In this document: piece by piece, positions 1 through 13,370 of the stretch
Layout: each line of letters begins with the position of its first letter
Position numbering within the stretch: the first letter of the stretch is position 1
Assembly: GCA_014549065.1 (NCBI GenBank)
Contig: JACDOX010000111.1
Coordinates: forward strand, 1,858,882-1,922,881
Source: Cardinalis cardinalis
Lineage: Eukaryota > Chordata > Aves > Passeriformes > Cardinalidae
Direction: 5' to 3'
Length of the DNA stretch: 64,000 nucleotides
The notes under the pieces: generated by a model
Told to the model about the DNA's origin: nothing
The model's database searches: none
What the model saw: the letters and a program-made list of their open reading frames with translations, nothing else
Program-made: the position numbers and the translations under genes

Positions 1-68
1 TAGGCACAAATAAAAATTTAAGATTAAAATACTGATTATTACTTCAATCAGGAATAAAACACAAGTCA

Positions 69-326
<258 letters not shown>

Positions 327-2821
327 TCAGCTGCCACACTCACAAATTCTGGACAACTTTTGCACAGTTCAAAATTAAGTGTAGAGAGATTGATTGTAGA
401 GCTTGGAATAATAGGACACTTAGCAGAAAAATATCACTGTACTTTGTGAATGGAAAGGAATTTTTAGTAGATGGAAATTTTCTTGGCAAAAAAGTGTTCC
501 AACCACGTTTAAAAGATTTCTTTAAAATACACAGAACATTCTGTCATCTTAGTCTTTTGTGAACTGCTCAGTGTCACAGTTTCCAATATCTCCAAAATGA
601 CAAAAGACNTAGAAACAGCAACCCTGAATTGATGGAAAAAATCCCCCACTAAAGCTCCTGNCAGGTGAGTCAGCAGTTCATGGACCCTATGTGGTTATAG
701 AGAGGTTGCTGCAAGTCCACATNTATTTTTCATTTCTAGTTTTATATGCTGACACTATCTGCAGTTTCTTCACATGACAGTGCTGCTATGAATTAGCTGT
801 GTGCCAGCAGCTCAGAGCAATGAATGTTTGTCTTTGCTGCTGTTCTGGATAATGCTGCTTTTTCTGGTCTCAAATTCTTTNACCTATGCTAGCAATTAAG
901 AAAACCTGTACTGGCAATGCTGAGGTTTTTGCTGAGTATATTTTTATGCTGGTTGTTAGCCTTTTCCTGAATTAGTTTNATTATGGCACAGCATCACCAT
1001 TTCCACTGCCTCACTACACACAATTAATGGTAAAAAGCTACTGATCATGAATACTCTAATAAAAAGCAAATAAACAAACTAATAACCCCTAAACATTAAA
1101 AACTGATTTAGCTCCTGACATGTTCCCGCTTACTGTTCAATAAGAAAACTTTCAAACCTCTACTGGGAAAGAAATCATCCAGTCCCTTGGGCATGAAAAT
1201 TACTGCAGATGGATTTAGAGCACTGATCAATATCTTCACTATTAAGTTATTTCTGAGTCATGCCTGAATGCAGTCTTACTTGAGAAAATACTAAAAATTA
1301 CAGAATAACATCCTGACACTGGTGAAAAGACCCAATATTNTCAGTTTGTCCTAATCTGTTAATGAATCATGCATCTTTCATGACTCACTAACAAAAAAAA
1401 TTAGAAAAATCAAAATCCCACATACATGTCCAGAAGCATAGATATAGATTATTGCCTTATCTTGTTGTTGCAGACTCCTAGTGAAAAACCCTCCNTAATT
1501 CATCATCACGATCACTCAGTCATTATGAAAAATATTAAATAAAATCTTTATGCTTCAACTGGGAATATTTAAATTACTTCTGTTGGTTCCAAACACTGAA
1601 AAGGATTCACTTCATTAGAAANTATGCCTGGCCTGCTGGTGTAAAAAATGTTCTTTTCTCAGAATGTGTATTTTNACAATTCTCTAACAGCACTTACTTC
1701 TCTGTGCAGTTATTTTACTGCAAGACTTATGGCATGTTTAATGTTTCGTATCAAACCATAAACCTTCCAGACCTTTCACTACACCACCAAATTCCATTGC
1801 AATGTGAATGACATATCACATTGAAGTATCATCTATCCAGTAAATTCGGTTTTTTCCTCAGTTACTACCAAGTTTGGCCATAAAACTCCACAAGCGCTGC
1901 TTTCCCCTAGGATGGAGATTTCACCCATCCCTGATATCTTGCCAGAAATANTCAACTTGATCAAGGTCAGACAGAACACTGCCCACATCCTTATCCAGAG
2001 AAGCATCTTCACCCTCAAGGAGCTGTGCCCTTCCCCCAGGTTCCAACAGAGCTGGAGAATGCTGCACCCAGAGCTCCAGGTTTTACAGCCAAACCCTGCA
2101 ATTGTTTNCACACACAGCCCTGACAGTGACAGCCACCTGGGCTGCTGTGGTTCATGGAGGGGCAGCTCTTTGCCACAGAGCCCCTGGAGAGCCATCCCCN
2201 ACATTTTCTGGCCAGATGTGAGCAGTGATGAGGGACAGGAAACCTCNGGTGCTTCCTCTTTCAGCCTGGGTGGAAGGGTGGCTGAGACCANAGTGTGCTC
2301 ATTTTTCAGCTCGGTAGTTTTGTGATCTGATGTGGAAATTTGACCCTGCAATAGCAGGACCAAGAGCTCAGGGAGAATCCTGGGGGCTGGAGAGACCAAA
2401 GGAGCTGCAGACAAGGGAAGGATGGTTGGGGCAGCTGTGGAAGGAGACCAGGATGGAAGTGGATGGAGGAATTTTGGCTGTGCAAGGAAGGATCAGCAGT
2501 GCTGCTGCTGGTGAAGGCAGGTTCTCCCTCAGCATCCATCCCTGGGAGAGGGCCCTCCTCTCCTCCATTCCACTGTGGCATGGGACCTCAGAGATACCAT
2601 CAGACTCCCTCTCTGTGTCCCCAATCCATCCCACACCTGAACAACCTCTGCTGCTCCTCTCTGGTAGGAAAGCAGCCTCCAAGATGGGAAAGGCTGGCAC
2701 CAGGCTGGCACTGAGGAAGGAGAACTGTACAGAAGGATTTCCCTTCCTCTTGCCATCTCTGTGTAACTACTGGCCCAACACTCATCTTCCNCAAAACATT
2801 AGCTTTGCAGGGANGNGACAG

Positions 2822-3216
2822 NGTGACAGTGTTCACAGGGGTCTGAGGATGAGGGAAGAGACGAGGATCTGACTCCATGTTTCAGAAGGCTGATTTATTA
2901 TTTTACGATATATATTATATTAAAACTATATATATTATATTCTAAAAGAATAGAAGAAAGGATTTAATCAGAAGGCTAGCTAAGAATAGAAAAAGAAAGA
3001 ATGATAAAAAAGGCTTGTGGCTCGGACAGAGAGTCTGAGCCAACTGACTGTGATTGGCCATTAATTAGAAACAACCACATGAGACCAATCCCAGATGCAC
3101 CTGTTGCATTCCACAGCAGCAGATAACCATGGTTTACATTTTGTTCCTGAGGCCTCTCAGCTTCTCAGGAGAAAAAATCCTAAGGAAAGGATTTTTCATA
3201 AAAGATGTCTGTGACA
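2822..3216 (-). mobile_element. Solo LTR, ERVK-type, with 6-bp target duplication
   Basis: This is a 395-bp element bounded by TG...CA. Read on the plus strand it begins (n)gtgacagtgttcac and ends gatgtctgtgaca. It is flanked by NGACAG (2816-2821) and GGACAG (3217-3222), a 6-bp target duplication if the N is G, which is the duplication length usual for betaretrovirus-like ERVK elements. On the minus strand an AATAAA lies at 2899-2894, ahead of the putative R/U5 end, which sets the orientation. I recognise the sequence as a family common in songbird genomes, but the family name would need a repeat-library search. No internal retroviral genes remain, so it is a solo LTR formed by LTR-LTR recombination. 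It lies in the sense orientation in a SYTL5 intron. Confidence 0.85.
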
Positions 3217-6200
3217 GGACAGATCCCTTTATCTTCTAGGAAAGGATAACTAAGCAATCTACTTCTCTTAATAATCTCTGTCTTTTATCTGCAACCTGCC
3301 ACTATCAANCAGCCCCAAATTACACAGCTTGTGCACTCTTGCTTAGCCAAGGATATTCCTGGACATTGCTGGCAAACACAAATTGGCCCCAAGGAGAGAG
3401 GAGGCTGCAAATCCNTTTTTCAGGGCTGAGCAGGCAAAGGAGTGTGACAGTCACTACANTGGCAGAGCTGAACCATGTGCCCGTTCAGGTGCTGACCCCA
3501 AACTGAACTGCCCACCTGCTTCATTAGACTGATGTTATCAAAATCCACCTTTCCAATGAGGCACCAACTCCTCGCCAGGGAAACTCTGTAGAGGCTCACA
3601 CCTATTCTGCTCTGGCTTCACCAGAATGAGGTCTGAGGCAAAACAAAGACAGCTGCCTCAGCTGAGGCACTAAACATGGCAAAGGGAGGGAGAATTATCT
3701 TGCTTCAGTCAGGTGCTTCACCCCCCTGGCCAGCCCTGTTTATCCTCAGTGAAAGGGGAAAAGCAGCAAGCACTGACATCCAGCCATTGTGAGTGCTGCA
3801 TGAAACAAGAGGCCTCAGCCCTCACTTCAGACTTTCATCCTTATTCCCATCAGTGTTACTGTCTGTCTTCAGATCCTAAATTCAGCTGGCAGATCTTTTT
3901 TTGCAAAAATGTTCTTACCCAACAGATAATTTCTACAAAATCATCACTTTCTAATGAAATAAAGGGAAAATCCCCAAGCTTTGCAGATTTGAATTTCTAG
4001 TGCACTAGTATTGGATGTATTTTCCATGAATGCTGAACAATTCACACAAAGATTAGTGTTCATGTTATCTTCATCACTCATACATGTCAGTATGTATGTA
4101 TGAGTACCTATTGTCAGGAGTACCTATTAAAAGAATTTTTGCTCTACACATAAATAGAAATTACTTCAGATCAAATGATTGCCTAAGTCTCTGACTTGAA
4201 GTTTGAATTTAATAATTGCATTTGACATTGTGAATCAAAAAATTGAAGAGCAAGAATTAAACAGTCTTATAATAATAACAATTTTTATAATAACAAAATT
4301 TTCATGCAATTATGTCAAAGGGAGTCTCTCTCCTACTGAGATAGAAGATGAACTATTCCAGATACAGGATTAAAATGAACCCTTTCTGTCTAAAGAACTG
4401 TTCAGGTGAAAAGAAACAAGGGCTTTACTCAATAGCACATTGAATCAGTGCTTGCAGGTTTGGCTTTGTTGTTTGCAAAATGGGCCCAAGGTCCATGCAG
4501 ACTGCACATCATGCTGTGTGCATGTGTTTTCTTCACTTTCTCAGTTAGATGTAGCTCATGATGTAAACAACATATATAATTTCTACCAAAACAGGATTTA
4601 GACTGTCCTTCCAAGGTGTTCAACAGATGCTGAAGTCAGTAGCTTTAGAAAAAAGGAAAACAGTATTATAAATTGTAATAACAGCAATTTTTGCATGATT
4701 GCTCTTTCCTATGCTCAGAACAGCTAGGAAGATTAACATTCAGGCAGTTCAGTTGAGTACCAAATACTTTAGGTATCTGCTAAAGTCCTTCTACATTAAT
4801 TACTGATCCACCTACTCCCATCATCATGGGAGAGGGAGCAGGTAATGGTTCCCTGCTTCTTCCCCCTCTGTAGTCTCCCACTGAAGAAATTAATGACACT
4901 CTACTCAATTTAGAAACAGAACATAACCTATGGCCTGCCCCTCAAAAACACAGATTTTCCACTCTCATTTCTGTGAGGCACTTCATGGTTAAATGTCCCA
5001 GTTAATAATATAAAAAATCCGTTTCAGATGGAAAGACCCAATTGTTACTTTCAATTATTTCTTTAGGGAAAAGCCCCACATTGGTAAAACAGTTTCCTCT
5101 CCTCTCCATTTAATTATCTTGTCTAACTCACATCCACAGCAGATGCCAGAGATTTAGCCTACCTTCCTTTCCATCCCCTGTTTCTCAAGTTACCTTACTT
5201 CCTCCTCAGGAAGAAAATGTGGGAAAAAAAGCAAAACCAAAGGCTGGATAAAATTCAGCCCATGTTTGAACATACCAAAGCCCTTATCACATACCCTTAC
5301 ATACCCTCATCTTTGTATTAAATTCCACACAATATTTTCTGCAACATAAATTAATTCCACTGAAAGTTTTATTATGCTGTGAGGCTATTAGACAGAATTT
5401 TTTGACCCTGTGAAAAGAAGGAAACTTGCCTAGAAGTTACTAAAATAAAATTATAAGAAATTTGAAAAGCATTTGCATACTAAAATATTGGAAATGCCTC
5501 TATTTTTAGGCTCCTAATGGGAATAAATGTTACTAAGAGATTCTGATGAATTTTCATGACATGTTAAGACAGCATAATTATTTCAGAGATTAAGATAAAT
5601 TTTCCATTACTGCTTTGTTCTGCTGCAATAACTTGGGCTAAGTAGACATTTGACATATAAAGTCAGTGCTCTCAGATACCTAGACACCCTTGCAATGGGA
5701 AGTACAGACAGCATCAAGGTGTGAAATAAGACTTTCAGAAGACAGCTGGAAGAACTTTATTTCCTTCAATCTATTGATCATTTTGTCTGCCAAATTTAAA
5801 ACACAAAGATCATAGTTTAAAAAATTGCAGGGGGAAAAAGATACTTTAATGGAAAGTTTCTCTTTTAACACCCATGTTTGAAAGTTCCTGATAAGCTCAG
5901 CTTCTTGCTTGGAGGGACAGAAATGGAACAGAAATCTTCCTCTTTCAGGTGCATCACTACATACAGGCTGGATTTACCTCATCAAATAGTGCAACAACAC
6001 AACTATCTAACAAAATCCCATGGATAAGGACTGTCTTGTTCTCTGACCTTAGCTAGAGAACTGAGTTTGGCTGAAGAACTAGCTCTAATCCTTCTTGACC
6101 TGTAAATGCTTTGTCTTGAGACTTTCTATTTCCCCTGGTAATAGCACCCATGAGGGACAAAATCCAACTAAATAATTCTCTTTNTGGACATTCAAGGGAA

Positions 6201-8384
6201 ATATCATTTGACAGTAACTCTAAACTGTAAGACAACTTACATATAAACCTGTTTGTTATACTTAAAAATACTGATGAACCTCTGTCACTATTCACATTCA
6301 AATATCTTTCCTCAAAGTCACTAAATTTTTTCGAAAGCTTTACAGAATGCAATTAATGTATTGTAACAAGCTTCCCCATCATCAGAAGCTGTTTTTCAGG
6401 CAAGTCTGTCTCTGGAGAAATGGCAGATGAAATGCTCTGTTATTTTAGAGAAGTCAGATTCTCTTGTTGCCAGATGATATTCTGATTGACAGATGAACAA
6501 AGAGATTGTATTATTAAATACAATCACCCCTACAACCACCATGTTACCATGTTGTGCTTGGGGTTTTTTAATTTTTCAGATAATTGTATTACGTTTTACC
6601 ACATACTCATAAAATTGGTGTCTTGAAATTATTGTTCTTCAAATCAAAGTGAGCAANCTTGCAGTTTGCCCCNCTTTTTTTTCCCTTTTTTTTGGTAGCT
6701 GGACATAAATCCACCATAACTCTTAAAGCAATAACAACTTTTGATCCNAGGCCATGTGACAAAATGCCCTTTCACTGTTCTGAAACCATCCCAAACTCCA
6801 GTGTTAGGACTGGACANGCAGGACTCAAAAAGCTCATAAGGAAAGAAATGTCAAAATGTATTAAACAAAGTAACAGGCAGAAGGTGGCTGTTATTATCTA
6901 CATTCTTTTTATTGACACAAGTCAATAGAAACAAGTTGTTTCTGCAACCATTCTGGATTATCTGTGTAATTNAAGTTATTTCTGCAGTAATTTGTGCAGT
7001 AGTTGTCTCTTTGAATGCCCACACTCCCCACCCAGTACCAGACCTTCTGCTCTGACACCAAATGTACTAATTAGGTTTTCCAAGAGTTCTGAAAATCTTC
7101 TGGACATATTTCTGCAGNTGTAATTCATGACTATGAGGAGGGCTTGTACAAGCTGCTGCTATAACCATCACCTTTAACAGCATTTAAAGGACACTCTTGA
7201 GTACAATTTGGGGAGCAGAGGCATGAATTAGGTCAGCACCAAAATTGTAAAGGGTTCACAAACACTTCTCCCTGACTTTTAAGGGTCTCACAGTCTGTAA
7301 GACAGAAGACATCATCACATCACAACAACAGTTTAACCTGGCTCTGCTAATGGAACAGCTCAGCAGGGGCTGGAGTCAATACAGATATCAACNTAACCAA
7401 GGCTGCTAAAAAAGGGACAAAGGAGAGGGACAAATATAAAAGTGTTCCAACACTCTTTGGAAAGCATGGTAAAGCAGTCCAATTTGACAGACACAAACAC
7501 TGCAAAAAGGTCAATGCTACAGAGCTAAAAGATTTTTCTCCTCTTCCTACCTTTTGTTTGCTACTTATAAAGCATAAATCTCTCTTAACACTGTATTATT
7601 TTCTCTTCNTTGCCTTCTGCCTTTTCATCTTGTCAAAGGCCCTATTAACTTAATCAGCTCCTCCATCAAATGTAATTAAAGAGCCTAAAAATCCTGATTT
7701 CCCCCTGCATTTCTCACTTNGTAGAAAAGCAGAACTGAGATAATTTAAATGAGAACTATGCACAATGATGTAACTGAAATGCCTTTCCCAAACTTCCATC
7801 TCCACACTGCCCACACAGAAGATTATCTCTCTGTGTACTCCCAGCAATGTAAAAGACATTTTACGTATCATTAACTGTCATGAAGTCTTGCAGAAACACT
7901 GCATATGAACAAAAATAAAGGGGAGAGAGAGCTTTCAATTTAATAAAGACTCTCAACATGGACAGAATATTAGCACTTGAAAAGTTCAGCACTTTGCAAG
8001 CAAATTACACCATGGTGTGTAATAACCTAAAGGCAGGCTCCAACCAGAATTGTCAGGGTGGTTGCTGGGACCCTGCTTGGCACACAGAACTGCAGCACAA
8101 TCAGGAGAAGCAGAGGTNACACAGGTTCTGAGAAATTGTCTCACTCATCTCTCAGCCCCAGAGCAGGACCATCCTTACTGATGTCATCATCCTAAGAGAG
8201 GTTTATCCAAGCTGTTGTAAAACAGCATTCTGCAACCCTTCCGTTCCTTAAGTCAATGTTCACACCATCTAAATTANATCCTTTCACTGCAATTTAAGTG
8301 TCACATTACTCTACCTACCCAAAGAGGGGCCTGTAAGCCACATTCTGTAGATTTAAACTCAGGTATTTTCTCTTGCCTGGGCGG

Positions 8385-9480
8385 AACACTTGTGACTCCT
8401 TCTATTCTCTGGACATCCTGTGTGTTAAGTTTCATTATTTTCTGCTGAACTTTCTCCAGGTGACCTGTCTGAATTCTGATACACTGAAATGGGCAGGTAC
8501 TCTACATAAAAGAGGATTTTATAATGTATTTTATAGGCCATAATTTGGCTTGTACATCAATGTGTGATGCTCAATTTTTCTGCAGTGGAAAATTCTGNTG
8601 ATTCATGTTCAGCTTTTATCCAGTACAATACCAAGATCCTTTCCTAAGGAACAGCTGCAGAAGCTGTATTTGTTCTCATTTTATGTTTCTGCAGCTGCAT
8701 TTTTTCNAAATGTAGCACTTCCACATGCCCATAGGGAGCCATCACTTGCTTTACCTTCAAACCACTTCTGTAATTCTAAGCATCACTTTGAAACCCAATC
8801 TTGTCCTTGAGCATGCCTGGAGCACCTCTCAGTTTTATGTCTCCTGCAGGTGTAACTGGCAAATCCATCTGCTGCATCAAGGTCCTTAACTAAAATATTT
8901 AACAGTAATAAGCCAGGAAATATTCTGCTCTATATCACTGAGGGTTTTAAAAAGGTTTTTTTGGTTTGTATGTGTGGTGCTTTTTTGTTTTGTTTTTGTT
9001 TTGTTTGGGGTGTTTTGGGCTTTGTTTTCTTGAGTTTTTTTGACAGTGAAATGTCCATAATCATGCTGAGAACAGAGCTTTACAATTTTCCAGGCAGGTC
9101 TGCAATCACACTGACAGAATTTATTCCAGGGCACAGCTACCCTANTTTGTCAGCCTATTAGGAAGGAACAAGAGAGAATATCAAAAGGTTAACTTCGGCC
9201 AAGTTATAAGACAGCAACCAATCCTCCTCTGTCACCTGTCAAAGGTGGAAATTAAATTGGTTTTGACATCACTTGTTCTTGAGCCAGCTCTTACTCNTCA
9301 TCCTGTCACCTTCTCTCGGCTTTCAAACAACACAGCTACCATTCGTTTCAGTGTTTTTAGAGAAATTAGAGGTAGTGTGGCAGGGTCAACAAANCTCTTT
9401 TTCTTTTCTCCATTTTTAAAGAGCAGCATTGTGTTTGCTGTTCTCCATGCTGTCACCTCACTCGCACCCCATCACTTCTG
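8385..9480 (-). mobile_element. Ancient degraded CR1/L3-type LINE fragment
   Basis: The plus strand carries, in the right order, several decayed blocks of the antisense CR1/L3 pattern: a 'tttatccagtacaataccaagatcc' type block near 8617-8642, a 'ccttaactaaaatatttaacagtaataagcc' type block near 8880-8915, a 'caccttctctcgg' block near 9307 after 'ggtggaaattaaattggttttgacatcacttgttcttgagcc' at about 9243-9285, and 'gcattgtgtttgctgttctccatgctgtcacctcactcgc' at about 9426-9466. These correspond to the reverse-transcriptase region of amniote CR1/L3 elements. The match is from memory and strongly diverged, so the edges are approximate. A T/G-rich low-complexity stretch (8955-9040) interrupts it. No reading frame survives. 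Confidence 0.6.
8955..9040. repeat. T-rich (GTTTT)n low-complexity stretch
   Basis: This is an irregular run of GTTTT/TTTTTG units inside the ancient CR1, most likely a decayed A-tail-like or slippage tract on the minus strand. It explains the odd Lys/Asn-rich and Phe-rich open frames read across it. Confidence 0.7.
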
Positions 9481-9926
9481 AAAGGTACAGCGCTGACATT
9501 ATCCCAGGAACTGCCTGAGGCAAAGTACAAGGAGCTCAGCCGGCCCCTACTGATTTAAAATCATTTCACAAATCAAACAAGTAAACATTTTTTGTCTTAA
9601 GAGGCAAGACACTNTCCTTTGGATGTGCCCCACTGGATTCAGAGGAGGTTAAGGCATCTACTTAAAAATGCATGCAACCTTCTAAAGCTAAAGTTTGAAG
9701 ACACAAACCCTAAACTCCATGCTCTGCTGTGTTAATTTTTCACTGTCTATGTAACCAAAGTCTTGACAGAATTAGCCATTTGGGTTGACTTCCTGAAACA
9801 ATTTACCCTTTCTGATCCTGTTAGTTTGAAGGTCTGTTAAAAAAATTCCATTCATTTCTTTTTTTATTCCATCTCTTTCTTACATCAGGATACATAACTG
9901 AGTTTTGTTGCCTGACACATTTCTCC

Positions 9927-10155
9927 TTTCCTTCATGGTTATCTTACCAAATCAAGCAAAAAAAAATCCCATATTACCAAACTAATCTTTCCTTCATGGC
10001 TATCTTACCCAACCAAGCAAAAAAATCCCATATTACCAAATTAATCTTTCCTTCATGGCTATCTTACCTAAGAAATCCCATATTACCAAACTAATCTTTC
10101 CTTCATGGTTATCTTACCAAATCAAGCAAAAAAAATGCTGTATACCAAATTAATC
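9927..10155. repeat. Minisatellite, four units of about 50-61 bp
   Basis: Four head-to-tail units start at 9927, 9988, 10047 and 10097. Each begins TTTCCTTCATGG(T/C)TATCTTACC and ends (A/C)(A)TTACCAAA(C/T)TAATC, apart from unit four, which has a changed centre. Unit three lacks about 10 bp in the middle. The A-run in each unit varies in length (9, 7, absent, 8), as expected from slippage. The array lies in a SYTL5 intron about 0.9 kb downstream of the zinc-finger exon. Confidence 0.9.
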
Positions 10156-10329
10156 AGGTGAGTTATTCTTCTAAGTCTTTGGAAAACAAACTTGTTGAAA
10201 CCAGCTTGGAACTGGGAGAAGAGTGCAGCGAATAAAAGCCCAGCTAAGCCTCTCCCCTTGTGTATTCTTTGTATGGGATGTACAATGGTAGCACAAAATC
10301 ACTGCCAGGGCTGTAAGCTNCACACGTGG

Positions 10330-10913
10330 TGTCCTGCTTTAGGGCAAATTTGGGAGAAAACCTCCAAAAGAGGCCCCTCCAGAAAGCAAACGCACACAGG
10401 GCCTCCCCAGCCAGCTCGGGAAGGATTCCTCAGAGAGAAGTGGAAAGAACCTGTTTATTTAACAGGCCCAGCACCCCCCAACACACAAAATGAACAATAC
10501 AGGATGACAACACTCTTTCATTGCTCTGAAAAAGATGACAAATTCAGAAAGTCTCTCTGGGGGTGGTCGCTCTGTTCTCAGTCCCTCTGGCGCTGGGGCA
10601 GCTGCTGCCCAGAGCAGGCCCCGCTGGGCCACAGGGTGCAAACTCTCGGTGTTCCCAGGGCCCAGCCCCGAGCAGGTTGGAGTGGTTCCAAAAAAGATAA
10701 AGGAAAAGCAGTCCAGGGAAAAAATTGANCTGCTTAGCTAAACTAACTAATGAGCAGAAGTAAAAAGCAAGAGCAAAGCAGGAGCAAAGCAGAAGCAAGA
10801 GCAAGAGCAAAGCAAAAAGCAAAGCAAAAAGCAAAAAGCAGCACCATGTACTGCCCTGCCAGCCGTGGGGAAGCAGGCTCATAACAAAACCACAACAAAA
10901 CATTCACTCTTCA
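10330..10913 (-). mobile_element. LTR of an endogenous retrovirus, songbird type
   Basis: This block runs from tgtcctgctttag to cattcactcttca, so on the minus strand it would start TGAAGAGTGAATG and end CTAAAGCAGGACA, the TG...CA form of an LTR. On the minus strand AATAAA lies at 10459-10454, followed by CAGG and a C/T-rich U5-like end. I recognise the central part, around 10440-10620, as a recurring songbird LTR. I could not find a matching target duplication (flanks ACGTGG and GAGCCA), so the ends may be off by some bases, or one end may have decayed. It carries an internal AAGCA-rich expansion. It is in the sense orientation to SYTL5, starting only 131 bp past the zinc-finger exon. Confidence 0.6.
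10762..10840. repeat. AAGCA/GAGCA-rich simple repeat
   Basis: This is a degenerate array of AAGCA, GAGCA and AAAGC units inside the proposed U3 of the LTR. On the minus strand it reads as TTTGCTCTTGC-type units. It explains the Leu/Ala/Phe-rich open frame on the minus strand at 10544-10903, which is therefore not a gene. Confidence 0.85.
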
Positions 10914-11043
10914 GAGCCAGTCTTGAAGGCACAGAACATAATANCCAGCATAAGCAGAGCACACAAATGGGGATGCAAGCATCATCACGTCACCCTGGGA
11001 CGCTCAGGTTATAACACCCTGCTTATAGGAAGTGCCCAACTTA

Positions 11044-11298
<255 letters not shown>

Positions 11299-13189
11299 TC
11301 AACTCAATGATCTGTAGGAACTTATTAACAGATTAAGATTTTATGCTAAAAATAGAAGACATGAGTAAGTGCAATTTTTTTTGTATTTCTTGACACGCAC
11401 ATGGCACAGAATCAATCTATTCCCCAGCTGTCAGACATGCAGTCAAGAGGAAAATCTGGTAGATCACTATGAGTAAATGCAGATAGGTGAGCAGTTCTGG
11501 ACAGCTGATAAACCATCTTTGCTTGTCCTTCATCAATAATTCAAGTCTTGCTGAGCCCAGGTTGACAGCAGCTCAGAACTGAGACTCTCCAGTGCANGCA
11601 CAGAAGGGAAAGAAGAAAATATTTTTTTGCAATTAGTGTGCATTTAATAATATGCCAGTGCAGAGTTAGGTAGGAGTATATATGCAATCCTGTACCAGTT
11701 ATTCACAGCCTTAAAAGAGCCCAAACCAAAGATCTAAATAGGTGGTGGTGTTTTGCTGTGATGCCACAATCAAAGTAAAAAAAGAGAATGCCACTTTAAA
11801 TAGAGTTACTCGCAGATCTTACCAGTTCTACCACTGACTCTACAGATAAAAATATTTGTGTTTAAGACTAAATTTTGAAGTCTGCAGTTTCAATGGCCAA
11901 TGAGTTGGGCTTTAACAAGAAAACAACTGTGGGATGTAACTAAGCTCAGTGGCTGCTAAATCCTTTCACTTTTACATGCCTGGGTATTGCTGTGTCCCCA
12001 TTACCCCACCCTTCCCTAGGCTGTCTTTCATGCCCATCAGCAGCCAGGAGCCCCCAAAGTCCCTCAGTCATGAAGCACTCCAGCTCACTGAAATCACTGT
12101 GTCTGTACACACATAGATGACTAAGGGGGGAATTTAAAAACCTGCTGCCGCCTTCACCTAAAGATCAGAAAAAATGTCAGAAGAAAATCACGTGGAAGAT
12201 ACAACCAATGAAAGATTGCAGGCTACAGCCCAGTAAAGGAGGCCAGGAACATTGCTTGGGCCACCAGGGAGTCAGCTCTGACAGAATTGGNTTATTTGTG
12301 GATGCACTGCCTTGCTAAAAGATTGGCCAGCATTTGGCTTCCCACTGGGATCCCATGAACAGCAGCTGCTCTGCAGCCACCTGACCTGTGGATGCTCAGC
12401 CTCTGACAACTCTAGAAAAGGGCATGTCCAACCCCTCCAGGCAGCATCTGCAAATCCAGTCAAGGGTTTTCCTCTGCTGGCCTCTATCCAGAAGTGAGTG
12501 CCTCAGACCCTGCTCGCACATCCAATCCAAACAGCCTTCCTCTCACGCCCAAGCCTTCAAAACTCTGTCCAGGCTTCATGTGCTTTCTTGGTACTTTGCT
12601 AACTGTTCTTGCAGTTTATTGATTGCATCTTAGATCTCCCCATTTCCTGCAGAGATGCTTTTGCTGCCAGGCATGTGTCCATTTCCTTCTGTGAGTCAGC
12701 TCCAAATGCAGAGANTGTTGTGCTGTGCTGTGAAAACTGCCAGTGGTGCTGGGTATTGCCACTGTGCACAGAGAAAGGAGATGCTCCCTATTTTTGCCAG
12801 CCTCATCCTTGGATCTACCTTCCAAACATCAAAACTCATCTGCTTCTTCTGGACAGAACTAAAGGCAACNCACCATCAGCATGCTCTTGACCACACCATT
12901 TTCAAAGGAGACACCACATCTATCTGCTTGAGTATTCACCTCCAGGTGCTTGGGAAGACCTCTAATTACTGAGTTTATGGTCACTCACATCTCACTAACC
13001 ATCAAACAGCATTCACAAATGTTTAATGATCAACTGTCACCCTCCAGCAATGTGGAGTTGTCAGAGATAAAGTGCTGTGGCCACTCCAAGTACCAGCTGA
13101 CCTTAGGAAATTTGTTAAGATTGATTGTGCTTTCACACAGTCAGAGGTATTGCAGCACTCTCCAGGTTCAAATTCACCGTGCCCTGGAC

Positions 13190-13370
13190 TTTTGCAATGA
13201 TTTCAGGAGCTGGAATTCCAGAAGATCTGTCTGACCTGTAAGGAGTGAGGCCAAGAAGATGTTGTGNGCATTGGCCTTGTCCACAGGCTTTGTCACTGGG
13301 TCCTCTGTTGCACCCAGCAGCAGGCCCACACCTTTCCTTGCTTTCCTTTAGCCTCCATTTTCTCAATTAC
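13190..13370 (-). mobile_element. Probable CR1 LINE relic
   Basis: The plus strand has a recognisable antisense CR1 stretch: 'gcattggccttgtccacaggctttgtcac' near 13268-13297, then 'gcacccagcagcaggcccacacctttccttgctttcctt' at about 13311-13348. In avian CR1 copies similar wording occurs in the reverse-transcriptase part of the antisense strand. The fragment is short and diverged, its borders are guessed, and the neighbouring 12250-13190 may be part of the same old insertion. Confidence 0.45.

Noticed and set aside
1833..2878. Cluster of open frames on both strands at 1.8-2.9 kb
   Set aside because: They overlap each other, contain many Ns, resemble no family, and the right part enters the solo LTR. 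Locally higher GC explains the openness.
10544..10903. Leu-rich open frame resembling a membrane protein
   Set aside because: It reads through the AAGCA-type simple repeat and the LTR. The hydrophobic run comes from the repeat.
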